Shown here: piece by piece, positions 16,788 through 25,078 of the stretch
How the letters are laid out: each line of letters opens with the position of its first letter
Position numbering within the stretch: position 1 is the stretch's first letter
NCBI RefSeq assembly: GCF_001854805.1
Contig: NZ_MBLO01000223.1
Location: 138,664-202,663 of the forward strand
DNA: 64,000 nt
Origin: Pseudofrankia coriaricola
GTDB taxonomy: Bacteria; Actinomycetota; Actinomycetes; Frankiales; Frankiaceae
Direction of reading: 5' to 3'
Translations under genes and position numbers: made by a program
Notes under the pieces: generated by a model
Database searches by the model: none
The model's input: only the letters and a program-made list of their open reading frames with translations
What the model was told of the DNA's origin: nothing

Positions 16788-16827
16788 GCAAAGGTTGGTA
16801 CAGCGTACGCAACGAGGAGGCACAGCA

Positions 16828-18015
16828 ATGGTCAACCGGACGGTACTGATCTCGGGCGCAGGCATCGGCGGGCCGGCGCTCGCGTTCTGGCTGCGGCGGC
16901 ATGGCTTCGCACCGACGGTCGTGGAGGTCGCGCCCGCGCCCCGACCCGGCGGGCACGCCGTGGACCTGCGCGGAGCCGGGCGCGAGGTGGTCGAGCGGAT
17001 GGGGCTTCTCGACACGGTACGGGCGGAGCGCGTCGACGAGCGCGGATTCGCCTATGTGGACGGTCGCGGCCGGTGGACCGCGAGGATGCCAGCCGACCTG
17101 TTCGACGGCGAGGGCATGGTCGCGGAGATCGAGATCATGCGTGGCAACCTGACCCGCATCCTGTACGACGCCACTCGCGACGGCACCGAATACGTGTTCG
17201 ACGACCGGATCACCGGGCTGACCGAGGACGGGGACGGCGTCAAGGTGGCGTTCGCCAGCGGTGCCGTGCGGCGGTTCGACATTGTGGTCGGCGCGGACGG
17301 GCTGCACTCCGGGATACGCCGGCTCGCCTTCGGGCCCGAGCAGGAGTTCGTGCGGCACCTCGGTGGGTACATGGCCTACTTCACGGTCCCGAACCCGGGC
17401 AACCTGGACCACTGGTTCCTCATGCACGGCGCGCCGGGCGGGCTGGTCGCCGGCATCCGGCCGGAGAACGGCGGCACGGCCAAGGCGATGCTCAGCTTCA
17501 CCTCCCCGCCGCTGGACTACGACTGGCGCGATGCGCTTGCCCAGCAGGAGATCCTGCGCGCCAAGTTCACCGGAGTGGGCTGGCTGGTACCGCAGATCCT
17601 CGCCGCGATGCCCGGCGCCGGGGATTTCTACTTCGACTCGCTGAGTCAGGTCCACATGGGACAGTGGTACCGAGGGCGGACGGTGCTGCTCGGCGACGCC
17701 GGGTACTGCGGCTCGCCGCTGGCAGGGCTCGGTACCGCGATGGCGCTCGTCGCCGCCTACGTGCTCGCCGGTGAACTGTCCGCGACACCGGACGACCACG
17801 AGGCGGCGTTCGCCCGGTACCAGGATGAGATGCGCGTCTATGTGAAGCAGTGCCAGACCCTGCCACCCGGTGGCATGAAGGGCTTCGCGCCGAACAGCGC
17901 GCTGATGATCCGCATGCGCAACCTCTCGATGACCATGATGACCCGCTGGCCGATGCGCACGCTCGCCGCCAAGCAATTCCAGAAGGCCGACGCGATCGCA
18001 CTGAAGGACTACTGA
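16828..18015 (+). CDS. FAD-dependent aromatic monooxygenase (PHBH/TetX-like)
   Basis: This 395-residue group A flavoprotein monooxygenase has the Rossmann motif SGAGIGGPALAFWL at the N-terminus, DIVVGADGLHSGIRR near residue 155 (the DG motif), and GDAGYCGSPLAGLGTAMAL near 290 for FAD and ribityl contacts. The family hydroxylates aromatic compounds or inactivates antibiotics. Size and layout match TetX-like enzymes. GAGGAGG precedes the ATG by ~9 nt. Divergence from a regulator with a TetR-type ligand domain suggests induction by the substrate (inference). Confidence 0.88.
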   Translation: MVNRTVLISGAGIGGPALAFWLRRHGFAPTVVEVAPAPRPGGHAVDLRGAGREVVERMGLLDTVRAERVDERGFAYVDGRGRWTARMPADLFDGEGMVAEIEIMRGNLTRILYDATRDGTEYVFDDRITGLTEDGDGVKVAFASGAVRRFDIVVGADGLHSGIRRLAFGPEQEFVRHLGGYMAYFTVPNPGNLDHWFLMHGAPGGLVAGIRPENGGTAKAMLSFTSPPLDYDWRDALAQQEILRAKFTGVGWLVPQILAAMPGAGDFYFDSLSQVHMGQWYRGRTVLLGDAGYCGSPLAGLGTAMALVAAYVLAGELSATPDDHEAAFARYQDEMRVYVKQCQTLPPGGMKGFAPNSALMIRMRNLSMTMMTRWPMRTLAAKQFQKADAIALKDY

Positions 18016-18614
18016 CGGTGATCTATTGACAACAAGCCGATCGCAAGCGCTCGATGGGCGAACAGTTCCACTCTTTCCCACCCGCCCGTCCACCGTTTCT
18101 GGCGGAAAAGGGGAGGTTGATCAACTCCCACACCCGACCCGGCCACACCAACCGCCCACACCGGTCCGACACCCACACCCATCCCGATCATCAGCCTGAC
18201 ACCACGACCAACCACTCCCGCGACCACACCCCCGAGCTGCCCGCGGCCTCGCTCCCGTCCTCGACCTGCACGAGGGCACCGCCCGCCGCTACATCGCCGA
18301 ACCTCGCAAGGCCGCCGACTCGTCCGCGGCCGCGGCCTGAATCGCGAGGATCAGCCCTCCGGGGGTCGGCGGCGCATCCGCGCGGCCGGAACTCACCAGC
18401 CCACGTGACTTCCAGCCGCTGCCACGGTCCCGTCGACCGGGAGGCCGGTCGGCGGACAGCCCTTCTTCGCCGCCCATGCGCGCCTGACAACGCCCGTCTC
18501 CGCATGGGCCAAGCGTCGCGGTCCTCGCCCTCGCCGGCGGCGGTGGCAATGACGGTCGGGGTGCGCATCGCCGCGGTCTTGCCGGCTGCCTTGTCCGGAC
18601 GTCCGCACATGTGG
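18016..18614. other. Intergenic stretch with a possible gene tail and a palindrome
   Basis: About 600 bases hold no convincing complete gene. A plus-strand frame ending at 18340 (ARGLAPVLDLHEGTARRYIA onward) reads like the C-terminus of a lost protein. GGGAGGTTGATCAACTCCC (18111-18129) is an imperfect inverted repeat. The segment just downstream is His/Thr/Pro-rich in all frames and not protein-like. Confidence 0.4.
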
Positions 18615-19169
18615 CTACAGCCGGGTGAGATCGACCTTGACCGGGAAGGGCGCGGCGGCGTCGACGACGCCCGTGAAGACCTCACCGTCGCGGTAGGTCC
18701 CGGACGCCGGGTCGAGGACGTAGGTGTAGACGACCGGGACGCTGGCCGGAGGCTGCTCAACCCGCCAGTAGTACGAGATCCCAGCTCGCGCGTACTGCTC
18801 GGCTTTGACAATCCGGTCGGTCGTCTCAGAACCAGGCGAGACGACCTCGACGACAAGCAGGATGTGCCCGGGGCGGGCCGGCATGATGTCGATCGTGTCG
18901 GCACGGTACACGACGACATCCGGACGTCGATTTGTCAGCGGCACGTCCTGAAGCCGGACGTCGAAGTCGAAGTCCGCGTTCCAGTCCGGCCCCGCAGCGG
19001 CCTCCAACGCGACCGCGAGGACCTTGATCAGCCTGTTGTGGCGCTTGGACGCGCTGGGACTCACGACGACCATCCCGTCCACGATCTCGATGCCCGCGCA
19101 CTGCTCATCGGACCAGGAGTCGTACTGCTCCGCCGTGATCTGCTGGTGCATCCAGGCAGGAGCGATCAT
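18615..19169 (-). CDS. Uma2-family (DUF820) PD-(D/E)XK nuclease-fold protein
   Basis: This 184-residue protein shows the Uma2 pattern: ITAEQYDSW near the N-terminus, EIVDGMVVVSP, RRPDVVVYRADTI (the catalytic Asp region), and HILLVVEVVSPGSETTDRIVK with the E...D...K core, then YARAGISYYWRV. The fold is that of restriction-like endonucleases. Uma2 genes are very numerous in cyanobacteria and actinobacteria and often mobile, and no cellular role is established. It lies alone among gene remnants. Confidence 0.88.
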   Translation of the reverse strand: MIAPAWMHQQITAEQYDSWSDEQCAGIEIVDGMVVVSPSASKRHNRLIKVLAVALEAAAGPDWNADFDFDVRLQDVPLTNRRPDVVVYRADTIDIMPARPGHILLVVEVVSPGSETTDRIVKAEQYARAGISYYWRVEQPPASVPVVYTYVLDPASGTYRDGEVFTGVVDAAAPFPVKVDLTRL

Positions 19170-19440
19170 CTCCGCAGTGATGGCGCGCCTCCTTCCCGAA
19201 GAACCAGACAGGCCCGATCCCTACGCACCAGCCTAGCGCCGTCAGGCCCGAGCACCGACGAACATCGTCCGCACCGACAGCACCGGCTACGGGCAGCACC
19301 TCACTGCTCCTGGTGGAGCTGTAGGCAGTAGTCGACCGCGCGCCGGGCGCCATCGGGTACGGACCGGATCAAGGTCCATAGATGACAAACAGCGGCAGCG
19401 GGACAGGTGCCGAGGACTCCCTCGCGAGTGCCAGCGGGGG

Positions 19441-19530
19441 TCAGTGGCCGTCGTCGAGGACGACGATCCGGTCGCATGCGCGCACGGTGGACATACGGCC
19501 GGCGATGACGAGCAAGACCGGTTTGATTTG
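19441..19530 (-). pseudogene. Remnant: last ~25 codons of an ABC transporter ATPase
   Basis: In a frame without a start, the minus strand encodes PVLLVIAGRMSTVRACDRIV then VLDDGH and a stop at 19441-19443. This is the H-loop/C-terminal region of ABC exporters, normally LVIAHRLSTVRDADRIVVLDDG. The switch His is replaced by Gly. No Walker A or B lies upstream, so only the tail survives. Another protein-like end (RRAVDYCLQLHQEQ, stop near 19310) follows downstream on the same strand. Confidence 0.65.
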
Positions 19531-19650
19531 TCGGCACCCGCAGCACCGACACAGCTGGCCATCATGCCGACCGCCCAGTCGTCGAATCAGGCCAGGTCAC
19601 AGGCCCAGGTCGAGTTCTGGCACCCCACGCCCAGCCGACGGGCAACTTTG

Positions 19651-20919
19651 TCAACGGTCCTCATCTATCTCGTCGACCAGGCACGCGAGGTAAAGACGGA
19701 TTCCAGCGCGCGGATCGCGGATGGCGACCCCCAGCTGTTTTTCGATCTTGTCGAGGCGGTACACGAGGGTATTGCGGTGAACGTGCAGAGCGGCGGCGGC
19801 GCGGACCAGGTTGAAGCCCGACTCGCACCATGCCGCGATGGTATTTCGGATTGTGCGCCATTCGGCGTGATCCGGCAGCGGACCGGCGACAGCACGCACA
19901 TACCTGTTTCGCGCGGCCGGCGGAACGGTCGCCAACAGGTCGGGGACGCGGACGTCGTCGATGTGCGCGACCCGGTCGTGGCGGCCAAGTCGACGCATGA
20001 GGTACAGGGTGTTTGTGGCGTCGCGATACGAGTCGTGGAGCCCGGACACCGAGGTCGCGTACCCTCCGACGCCGATCCTGCAGGTAACGGAGGAACTCGT
20101 CAGATCGCTGGCGAGGGCGCGGCAGGTCACCAGGAGACGTCGCGGCGGGTCCTCGGCGACGTTGCAGGGTCCGTCCCACGCTGGGGCGGTGGCGGGAAGT
20201 CGGTGGAGTACGACGAAGCGCCCTGAGGCAGTGGTGCCAATCAGGTCCTGGGCGTCGGGGAATGCCCGGTGCGCCGTTCTCAGGATAGCGGCCTGCAGCG
20301 TCGTGGGTTCCGGCGCCAGGGGGTCGTCGCCATGCGCGTCGACGTGGCTGGGATTACCAGCCACGTCGACGTCGATGACCACGACGGCCCGCGTCAACCG
20401 GAGGTCGTATCCCAGCTCGCTGGCCTTGAACGCGATGAAGTCCGGTTCGGTGACCTGGGGGTCGTAGTGAGCGAGATCGCGTATCAGGTCCTCGATCGCG
20501 CTCTTCCGCAGCAATCGTGACCGCAGCAGTAGGGACTCGCGCAGCAGGATCTCGGTCTGGTGACGCACAAGGCGGCCGAACCGCTCGACCTGGTCCGGCT
20601 CGCCGGTGATCCCGACGGTGCCGACGGGTTCTCGGTTGAGCATGATCGGAAGGGTTACGCCCGGCTGCACTCCCACGAGTTGGACCGCCGCGTCGGGACC
20701 GTGGCTGGTGGGTCGCAAGGTCCGCACGACCTCGAGGGACGCCTCGTGGAAGGAGCCGATCCGGTCGACGTCGCCGCTGCCGATAACGATCCCATCGTTG
20801 TCTGTGATCAGGACGTTAAAACCAATGACCGCGCTTGTTTCGCGCGCGATCTCCTGGGCGACCGAGGGTGTCAACATCGTCACTTCCGTGGACAGGCGCA
20901 TCACAACTGTACGAACCAT
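19651..20919 (-). CDS. CdaR/PucR-type transcriptional regulator
   Basis: The protein is about 422 residues. An N-terminal sugar-diacid-recognition domain (TPSVAQEIARETSAVIGFNV, then GIVIGSGDVDRIGSFHEAS) is followed by a GGDEF-like middle and a C-terminal PucR HTH (FNLVRAAAALHVHRNTLVYR, LDKIEKQLG). CdaR activates glycerate/diacid genes in E. coli. Relatives sense small organic acids. The ATG at 20919 leaves a 150-bp divergent promoter region. A start at 21051 would leave only ~20 bp and has no family homology in its extra residues. Its placement suggests it activates the ethanolamine ammonia-lyase operon. Confidence 0.88.
   Translation of the reverse strand: MVRTVVMRLSTEVTMLTPSVAQEIARETSAVIGFNVLITDNDGIVIGSGDVDRIGSFHEASLEVVRTLRPTSHGPDAAVQLVGVQPGVTLPIMLNREPVGTVGITGEPDQVERFGRLVRHQTEILLRESLLLRSRLLRKSAIEDLIRDLAHYDPQVTEPDFIAFKASELGYDLRLTRAVVVIDVDVAGNPSHVDAHGDDPLAPEPTTLQAAILRTAHRAFPDAQDLIGTTASGRFVVLHRLPATAPAWDGPCNVAEDPPRRLLVTCRALASDLTSSSVTCRIGVGGYATSVSGLHDSYRDATNTLYLMRRLGRHDRVAHIDDVRVPDLLATVPPAARNRYVRAVAGPLPDHAEWRTIRNTIAAWCESGFNLVRAAAALHVHRNTLVYRLDKIEKQLGVAIRDPRAGIRLYLACLVDEIDEDR
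20337..20371. repeat. Perfect 15-bp hairpin inside the CdaR-type gene
   Basis: CGTCGACGTGGCTGG (20337-20351) and CCAGCCACGTCGACG (20357-20371) are perfect complements around a 5-base loop. They lie in the coding region and encode DVAGNPSHVDAHG in a linker between domains. The stem is unusually strong for coding sequence. Confidence 0.8.
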
Positions 20920-21070
20920 ACATCCACCGACCTGATGGAAGGCGGTGGTTCGTTGGGTACGTCCAGTGACACCTGGACGACGGCCCTCTAGGGTGCCTCT
21001 AACACACGTCCCGTTGATTCCATCTGTGTCTTCCTGTGCGTCGTTCGTCAATAATCACTGAAAGGTGAAG

Positions 21071-22018
21071 ATGCCCGTGCGCCCTCTTCGCGCCGCCCGG
21101 CTACGGCTGGCGGCCCTCGCCTGCGGACTGGCCACGACCGTGCTCATCACAGCCTGCTCGTCTTCGGACGGGAGCACTTCAACTGGGAGTTCTCCAGCCG
21201 CGAGCAACAGCCTTCCCACGATCAAGTCCGGAGTCCTTACGGTCGCTATCGAACCCTACGCTCCCTACACGGAGGCGAAGGGCGACACAATGGTCGGCTT
21301 CGACGCCGACATCATCAACGCCGTTGCCGCTCGACTCGGCTTGAAAGTGAAGGTCGAGGTCACCGACTTCGCGGGCATGCTCGCCGGGGTGCAGGCCGGC
21401 CGGTATGACATCACCGTGGGCGGCGTGGCCTGGACCAAGAAAAGGCAGGAGTCCGGCCTGTTTACGGATCCGCCGTACTATTCACCGCCGGCGATGGCGG
21501 TACGGTCCAGCAAGACCTACAAGAACGTCCAGGATCTCGAAGGGCTCAACCTCGGCACCGTCGAGGGCTACGTCTGGGTTCAGGCCATTCAGCAGGTGCC
21601 CGGCGCGAAGCTACACGTCTACCCGGACGCCAACGGGGTTCTCGACGACCTCGCGGCCGGCCGGATCGACGTGGGCTTTCTTGACCCGCTGATAATCCTG
21701 GCCGCCCAGAAGGCCCGGCCCGGAATGAATGTCACCACGGAGTACCTGACCCCGCCCAGCGACGCCGACGTGGCCGAGCATCCCGCATACGACTACTTCC
21801 GCCCCTACATGACCGGCTTCTACCTGCCGAAGAAAGCTTCGACCCTGGAAAAGGCCATCTCGGCGCAGATCCGGACGATGTACAGCGACGGCGAGCTGAC
21901 GACGTTGGCGAAGAAGTACGGCGCGGACCCGGACCAGTTCCTCAAGCCGTCGCCGGGGATGGCCTCAGCTCGTACCGCCGTCGACCGCCCGGACGGCTGG
22001 GCACCACCATCCATCTGA
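21071..22018 (+). CDS. Amino-acid-type ABC transporter substrate-binding lipoprotein
   Basis: This 315-residue lipoprotein has a signal peptide with lipobox ITAC (Cys near residue 28) and an SBP_bac_3 domain: IEPYAPYTEAKGDTMVGFDA, VTDFAGMLAGVQAGRYDITV, GTVEGYVW, and FYLPKKASTLEKAISAQI near the end. The family binds polar amino acids or related amines. AAAGG precedes the ATG by 5 nt. It is the first gene of the operon running to EutC, so ethanolamine or a precursor is a plausible ligand (inference). Confidence 0.9.
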   Translation: MPVRPLRAARLRLAALACGLATTVLITACSSSDGSTSTGSSPAASNSLPTIKSGVLTVAIEPYAPYTEAKGDTMVGFDADIINAVAARLGLKVKVEVTDFAGMLAGVQAGRYDITVGGVAWTKKRQESGLFTDPPYYSPPAMAVRSSKTYKNVQDLEGLNLGTVEGYVWVQAIQQVPGAKLHVYPDANGVLDDLAAGRIDVGFLDPLIILAAQKARPGMNVTTEYLTPPSDADVAEHPAYDYFRPYMTGFYLPKKASTLEKAISAQIRTMYSDGELTTLAKKYGADPDQFLKPSPGMASARTAVDRPDGWAPPSI

Positions 22019-22054
22019 GCCGTACAAGCGCGGCTGACTATCGAAGGAGATCCG

Positions 22055-22795
22055 ATGCACCTGGCGTCCGGCCCATTCAAGGTCCCGTGGTCCGACTATT
22101 ACGGAACGCTGTTCGACGGGTTGCAGCGGACCGTCGAGTACACTGTCGTCGGCTTCGCCGGAGCGGCCGCGCTCGGCCTGCTCGTAGCGCTCATGCGGGT
22201 GAGCACCGTGCGGCTGGTTCGGCTGCCGGCGACGGTGTACACGGAAGTCTTCAAGAACGTTCCGCTGCTTGCCATCATCTTCCTGACCTACTTCGGTCTC
22301 GGGTCGGTCGGCGTGCGGCTCAACGTGTTCGAGGCCGGGACGACCAGTCTCATCCTCTTCTACGCCGCCTACCTGTCCGAGACCTTCAGATCGGCAATCA
22401 GAGGCGTCCACCATGGGCAACGGGAGGCGGCCCAGGCGCTCGGGCTCCGGCGAGTGGACTCCTTCACCAGAGTGATCTTTCCGCAGGCGCTTCGGCTCGC
22501 CCTGCCGGGCACGAACACGATGCTCGTCGACCTGCTCAAGTCGACCTCCCTGTTGGTCACCATCTCCGCCGCGGAACTGATGTCCCAGGCCAGACTGATC
22601 ACCTCGGCCACCTTTCGGGCGCTCGAGGTGTACCTGGTCATCGCGGGGGTCTACTTCGCGCTGTGCTACCCGCTGTCCCAGGGCCTGCTGTGGATTGAGC
22701 GGCGAGTGCACGCGGGCCTGCCGATCTCGCCGCGCAGACGGCGACTGCTACGCACCGCCGCGGCGCTGCTGACCGAGGAGGAGGCACTGGCGTGA
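22055..22795 (+). CDS. Amino-acid-type ABC transporter permease
   Basis: This 246-residue HisM/GlnP-type permease has about five membrane segments. The family loop QREAAQALGLRRVDSFTRVI with the EAA motif at ~125-145 contacts the ATPase. A single permease gene suggests a homodimer. GAAGGAGA lies 6 nt before the ATG. Its 3' end overlaps the ATPase start. Confidence 0.92.
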   Translation: MHLASGPFKVPWSDYYGTLFDGLQRTVEYTVVGFAGAAALGLLVALMRVSTVRLVRLPATVYTEVFKNVPLLAIIFLTYFGLGSVGVRLNVFEAGTTSLILFYAAYLSETFRSAIRGVHHGQREAAQALGLRRVDSFTRVIFPQALRLALPGTNTMLVDLLKSTSLLVTISAAELMSQARLITSATFRALEVYLVIAGVYFALCYPLSQGLLWIERRVHAGLPISPRRRRLLRTAAALLTEEEALA

Positions 22796-23682
22796 ACCGC
22801 ATCGAAGCAGCGCTCGAAGCGCGCAAGGAGACCGGCGTCGCGACGAGCCCGTCAACCGAGGTAGCCGAACCCGCATCCAAAACCTTTGCCGACGCCGTGC
22901 CCGAGGAGAGCCAGTCCGCTGGCGCGACCCCCGTCGTGAGGATCGAGCACCTGTGCAAGTCGTTCGACGGGCGCGTGGTGCTCGACGCCATCGATCTGAC
23001 CGTGCCCCGCGGCAAGATCCTTAGCATCATCGGTCAGAGCGGGGGTGGGAAGACCACGCTGCTGCGCTGTATCAACCTGCTGGAACGACCCGACCACGGG
23101 TCGATTCAGGTCAACGGCGAGGCGGTCTTCGCCGACGGCCGGGTGGTCTGTCCGGACCTGGCCGCGCTGCGGCGATCCGTGGGCATGGTGTTCCAGCGAT
23201 TCAACCTGTTCCCGCACCTCACCGCGGTCGAGAACGTGATGCTCGCGCAGGTGCGGGCCGGGACACCCTCGCGGACGGCGCTGGAACGGTCCGTGAGTCT
23301 GCTGCGCCGGGTGCGTCTCGCCCACCGCGGGCTCGCCTACCCCGACCAGATGTCCGGCGGCGAACAGCAGCGGGTGGCGATCGCCCGTGCCCTGGCGCTC
23401 CGGCCATCCATCCTTCTCTTCGACGAGCCCACCTCCTCACTCGACCCGGAGTCGACGGTCGAGGTCCTGCAGGTCATGCGCGCACTCGCCCAGGACGGGA
23501 TGACCATGATCCTGGTGACCCACGAACTCCCGTTCGCCCGCGGCGTGGCCGACTGGGTGGTGTTCGTCGACGGCGGCCGGATCGTCGAGCAGGGTCCGCC
23601 CGAGGAGATCTTCGACCGTCCTGGCCAGGAGAGGACGCGGGCATTCCTGTCCAACGAAGCCGCGGCCCAGCCCGATGCCTGA
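22792..23682 (+). CDS. Amino-acid-type ABC transporter ATP-binding protein (GlnQ-like)
   Basis: This 296-residue protein has a ~50-residue nonconserved N-terminus, then a complete ATPase: Walker A GQSGGGKTT, Q-loop MVFQRFNLFPH, signature MSGGEQQRVAIARAL, Walker B ILLFDEPTSSLDPE and H-loop VTHELPFAR. Walker A has GQSGGGKT where GxSGSGKS is commoner; this should still bind nucleotide. GTG start in GTGA overlap with the permease; its stop overlaps the next gene by 8 nt. It powers the transporter from the cytoplasmic face. Confidence 0.93.
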   Translation: MNRIEAALEARKETGVATSPSTEVAEPASKTFADAVPEESQSAGATPVVRIEHLCKSFDGRVVLDAIDLTVPRGKILSIIGQSGGGKTTLLRCINLLERPDHGSIQVNGEAVFADGRVVCPDLAALRRSVGMVFQRFNLFPHLTAVENVMLAQVRAGTPSRTALERSVSLLRRVRLAHRGLAYPDQMSGGEQQRVAIARALALRPSILLFDEPTSSLDPESTVEVLQVMRALAQDGMTMILVTHELPFARGVADWVVFVDGGRIVEQGPPEEIFDRPGQERTRAFLSNEAAAQPDA

Positions 23683-25018
23683 GATGGCCGCGCCGGCTCC
23701 GGGACTCGCGACGGACCAGTTCGACCAGGCAGATCCGGCCTCGGCCGCGCACAAGCGGATCCGGCAGGACAAGCCGGTCGTCGTGATCGGCGGCGGTGTC
23801 GTCGGCCTGTGTACGGCTCACTACCTGGCCGACGCCGGGGTGCCGGTCGTCGTGACCGAACGGGTCAAGCTGGCCTCCGGCGCGTCCTGGGCCAATGCCG
23901 GCTGGGTATGCCTGAGCCATTCCGCGCCGGTGCCCGCCCCCGGCGTGACCCGCTACGGGCTGCGGTCACTGGGACGCCCCGAATCACCTCTTTACCTGCG
24001 TCCCTCCGCCGACCCCAGGTTCCTCGCGTGGCTGTGGCGGTTCTGGCGTAGCACCGACGAACGCACGTTCCGGCGCGGCTACGCGGCGATCGCCGAGCTG
24101 AACCGGACGACGTTCGACCTGTTCGGCGGTCTCGCCGACGCCGGCGTCGAAACCACGCTGCGGCGTCCCGGGCTCGTGCACGCCTTCCTGTCCGCACAGG
24201 AAGCGTCGCGGTACCTCGAGATGCAACGGATGATGGCGGCCGGCCGGTATGAGGTGCCAGACGAGATCGTGCTCGGCGACGAAGCACACCGCCTCGACCC
24301 CGCACTGTCGCCGCAGGTGCAGGCGGCGTACCTGGTACGCGGTGAAGGCGTGCTCGACCCGCGCCGGCTGGTCGGGTCGCTCGCCACTGTCGTCCGCAAG
24401 GCCGGCGGCCAGATCCACGAAGGCGCCACCGTCGCCGGATTTCGCCGCTTGGCCGGCCGGGTCGCCGCCGTCCAGACCAGCATCGGCGAGATCGCCTGCA
24501 GCGCGGTCGTGATCGCGGCAGGCATGTGGTCCCACCGGCTGTTGCGGCAGTTGGGTCACCGACTCCCTTTGCAGGCGGGCAAGGGCTACAGTTTCGGCGT
24601 CGACCTCGACCCCGCCCCCCGGCACGCGCTGTACTTCGCCGACCGTCGGATCGTCGCGTCGCCGTTCGGGGCGGCGACCCGGCTTGCGGGAACGATGGAA
24701 CTGTCGGGCGACAACCGGCAGCTGAACTGGCGGCGGATTATCGCGATCGCTCGCGGCAGCCGCCATTACCTCGGCCGCTGGTTCGACGATCACGAGGAGC
24801 TGCCCAGGCTGATCCACGACCCTTGGGTCGGCGGTCGCCCGCTGCTCCCCGACGGCCTCCCGGTGCTCGACCGGGTACCGGGTTACGACAATGCGTATGT
24901 CGCGACCGGGCACGGCATGTTGGGCGTCACCTTGGCACCGGCCAGCGGCCGGGCCTTGGCCGACTTCCTGCTCACCGGCCGGCGGCCCCAGGAGCTCGCG
25001 CCGTTCCGGTTCCGGTGA
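23675..25018 (+). CDS. FAD-dependent oxidoreductase, DadA/glycine-oxidase-like
   Basis: This 447-residue protein has a dinucleotide-binding motif VVVIGGGVVGLCTAHYLADAG near residue 34. A D-amino-acid dehydrogenase-like substrate domain follows (EASRYLEMQRMMAAGRYEV; RGEGVLDPRRLVGSLATVV), with a C-terminal FAD closure GYDNAYVATGHGMLGVTLAP. DAO-family enzymes oxidise primary or secondary amines and D-amino acids. In this operon it may produce or consume an amine linked to ethanolamine (inference). Translation is probably coupled to the ATPase gene. Confidence 0.88.
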   Translation: MPEMAAPAPGLATDQFDQADPASAAHKRIRQDKPVVVIGGGVVGLCTAHYLADAGVPVVVTERVKLASGASWANAGWVCLSHSAPVPAPGVTRYGLRSLGRPESPLYLRPSADPRFLAWLWRFWRSTDERTFRRGYAAIAELNRTTFDLFGGLADAGVETTLRRPGLVHAFLSAQEASRYLEMQRMMAAGRYEVPDEIVLGDEAHRLDPALSPQVQAAYLVRGEGVLDPRRLVGSLATVVRKAGGQIHEGATVAGFRRLAGRVAAVQTSIGEIACSAVVIAAGMWSHRLLRQLGHRLPLQAGKGYSFGVDLDPAPRHALYFADRRIVASPFGAATRLAGTMELSGDNRQLNWRRIIAIARGSRHYLGRWFDDHEELPRLIHDPWVGGRPLLPDGLPVLDRVPGYDNAYVATGHGMLGVTLAPASGRALADFLLTGRRPQELAPFRFR

Positions 25019-25078
25019 CGCCGCGGACGCGCGCGGCGGTGCGCGCAAGGGTCGCCATCCACGCCGAAGGGAGGCAAC

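Noticed and set aside
18111..18129. GTTGATCAAC repeat as second site of the TetR at 13869
   Set aside because: Downstream of the monooxygenase, not at a promoter; short palindromes of this kind arise by chance.
25019..25078. Cobalamin riboswitch before eutB
   Set aside because: The 60-base gap is too short for that RNA, and no B12-box-like sequence was seen here or at 20920-21070.
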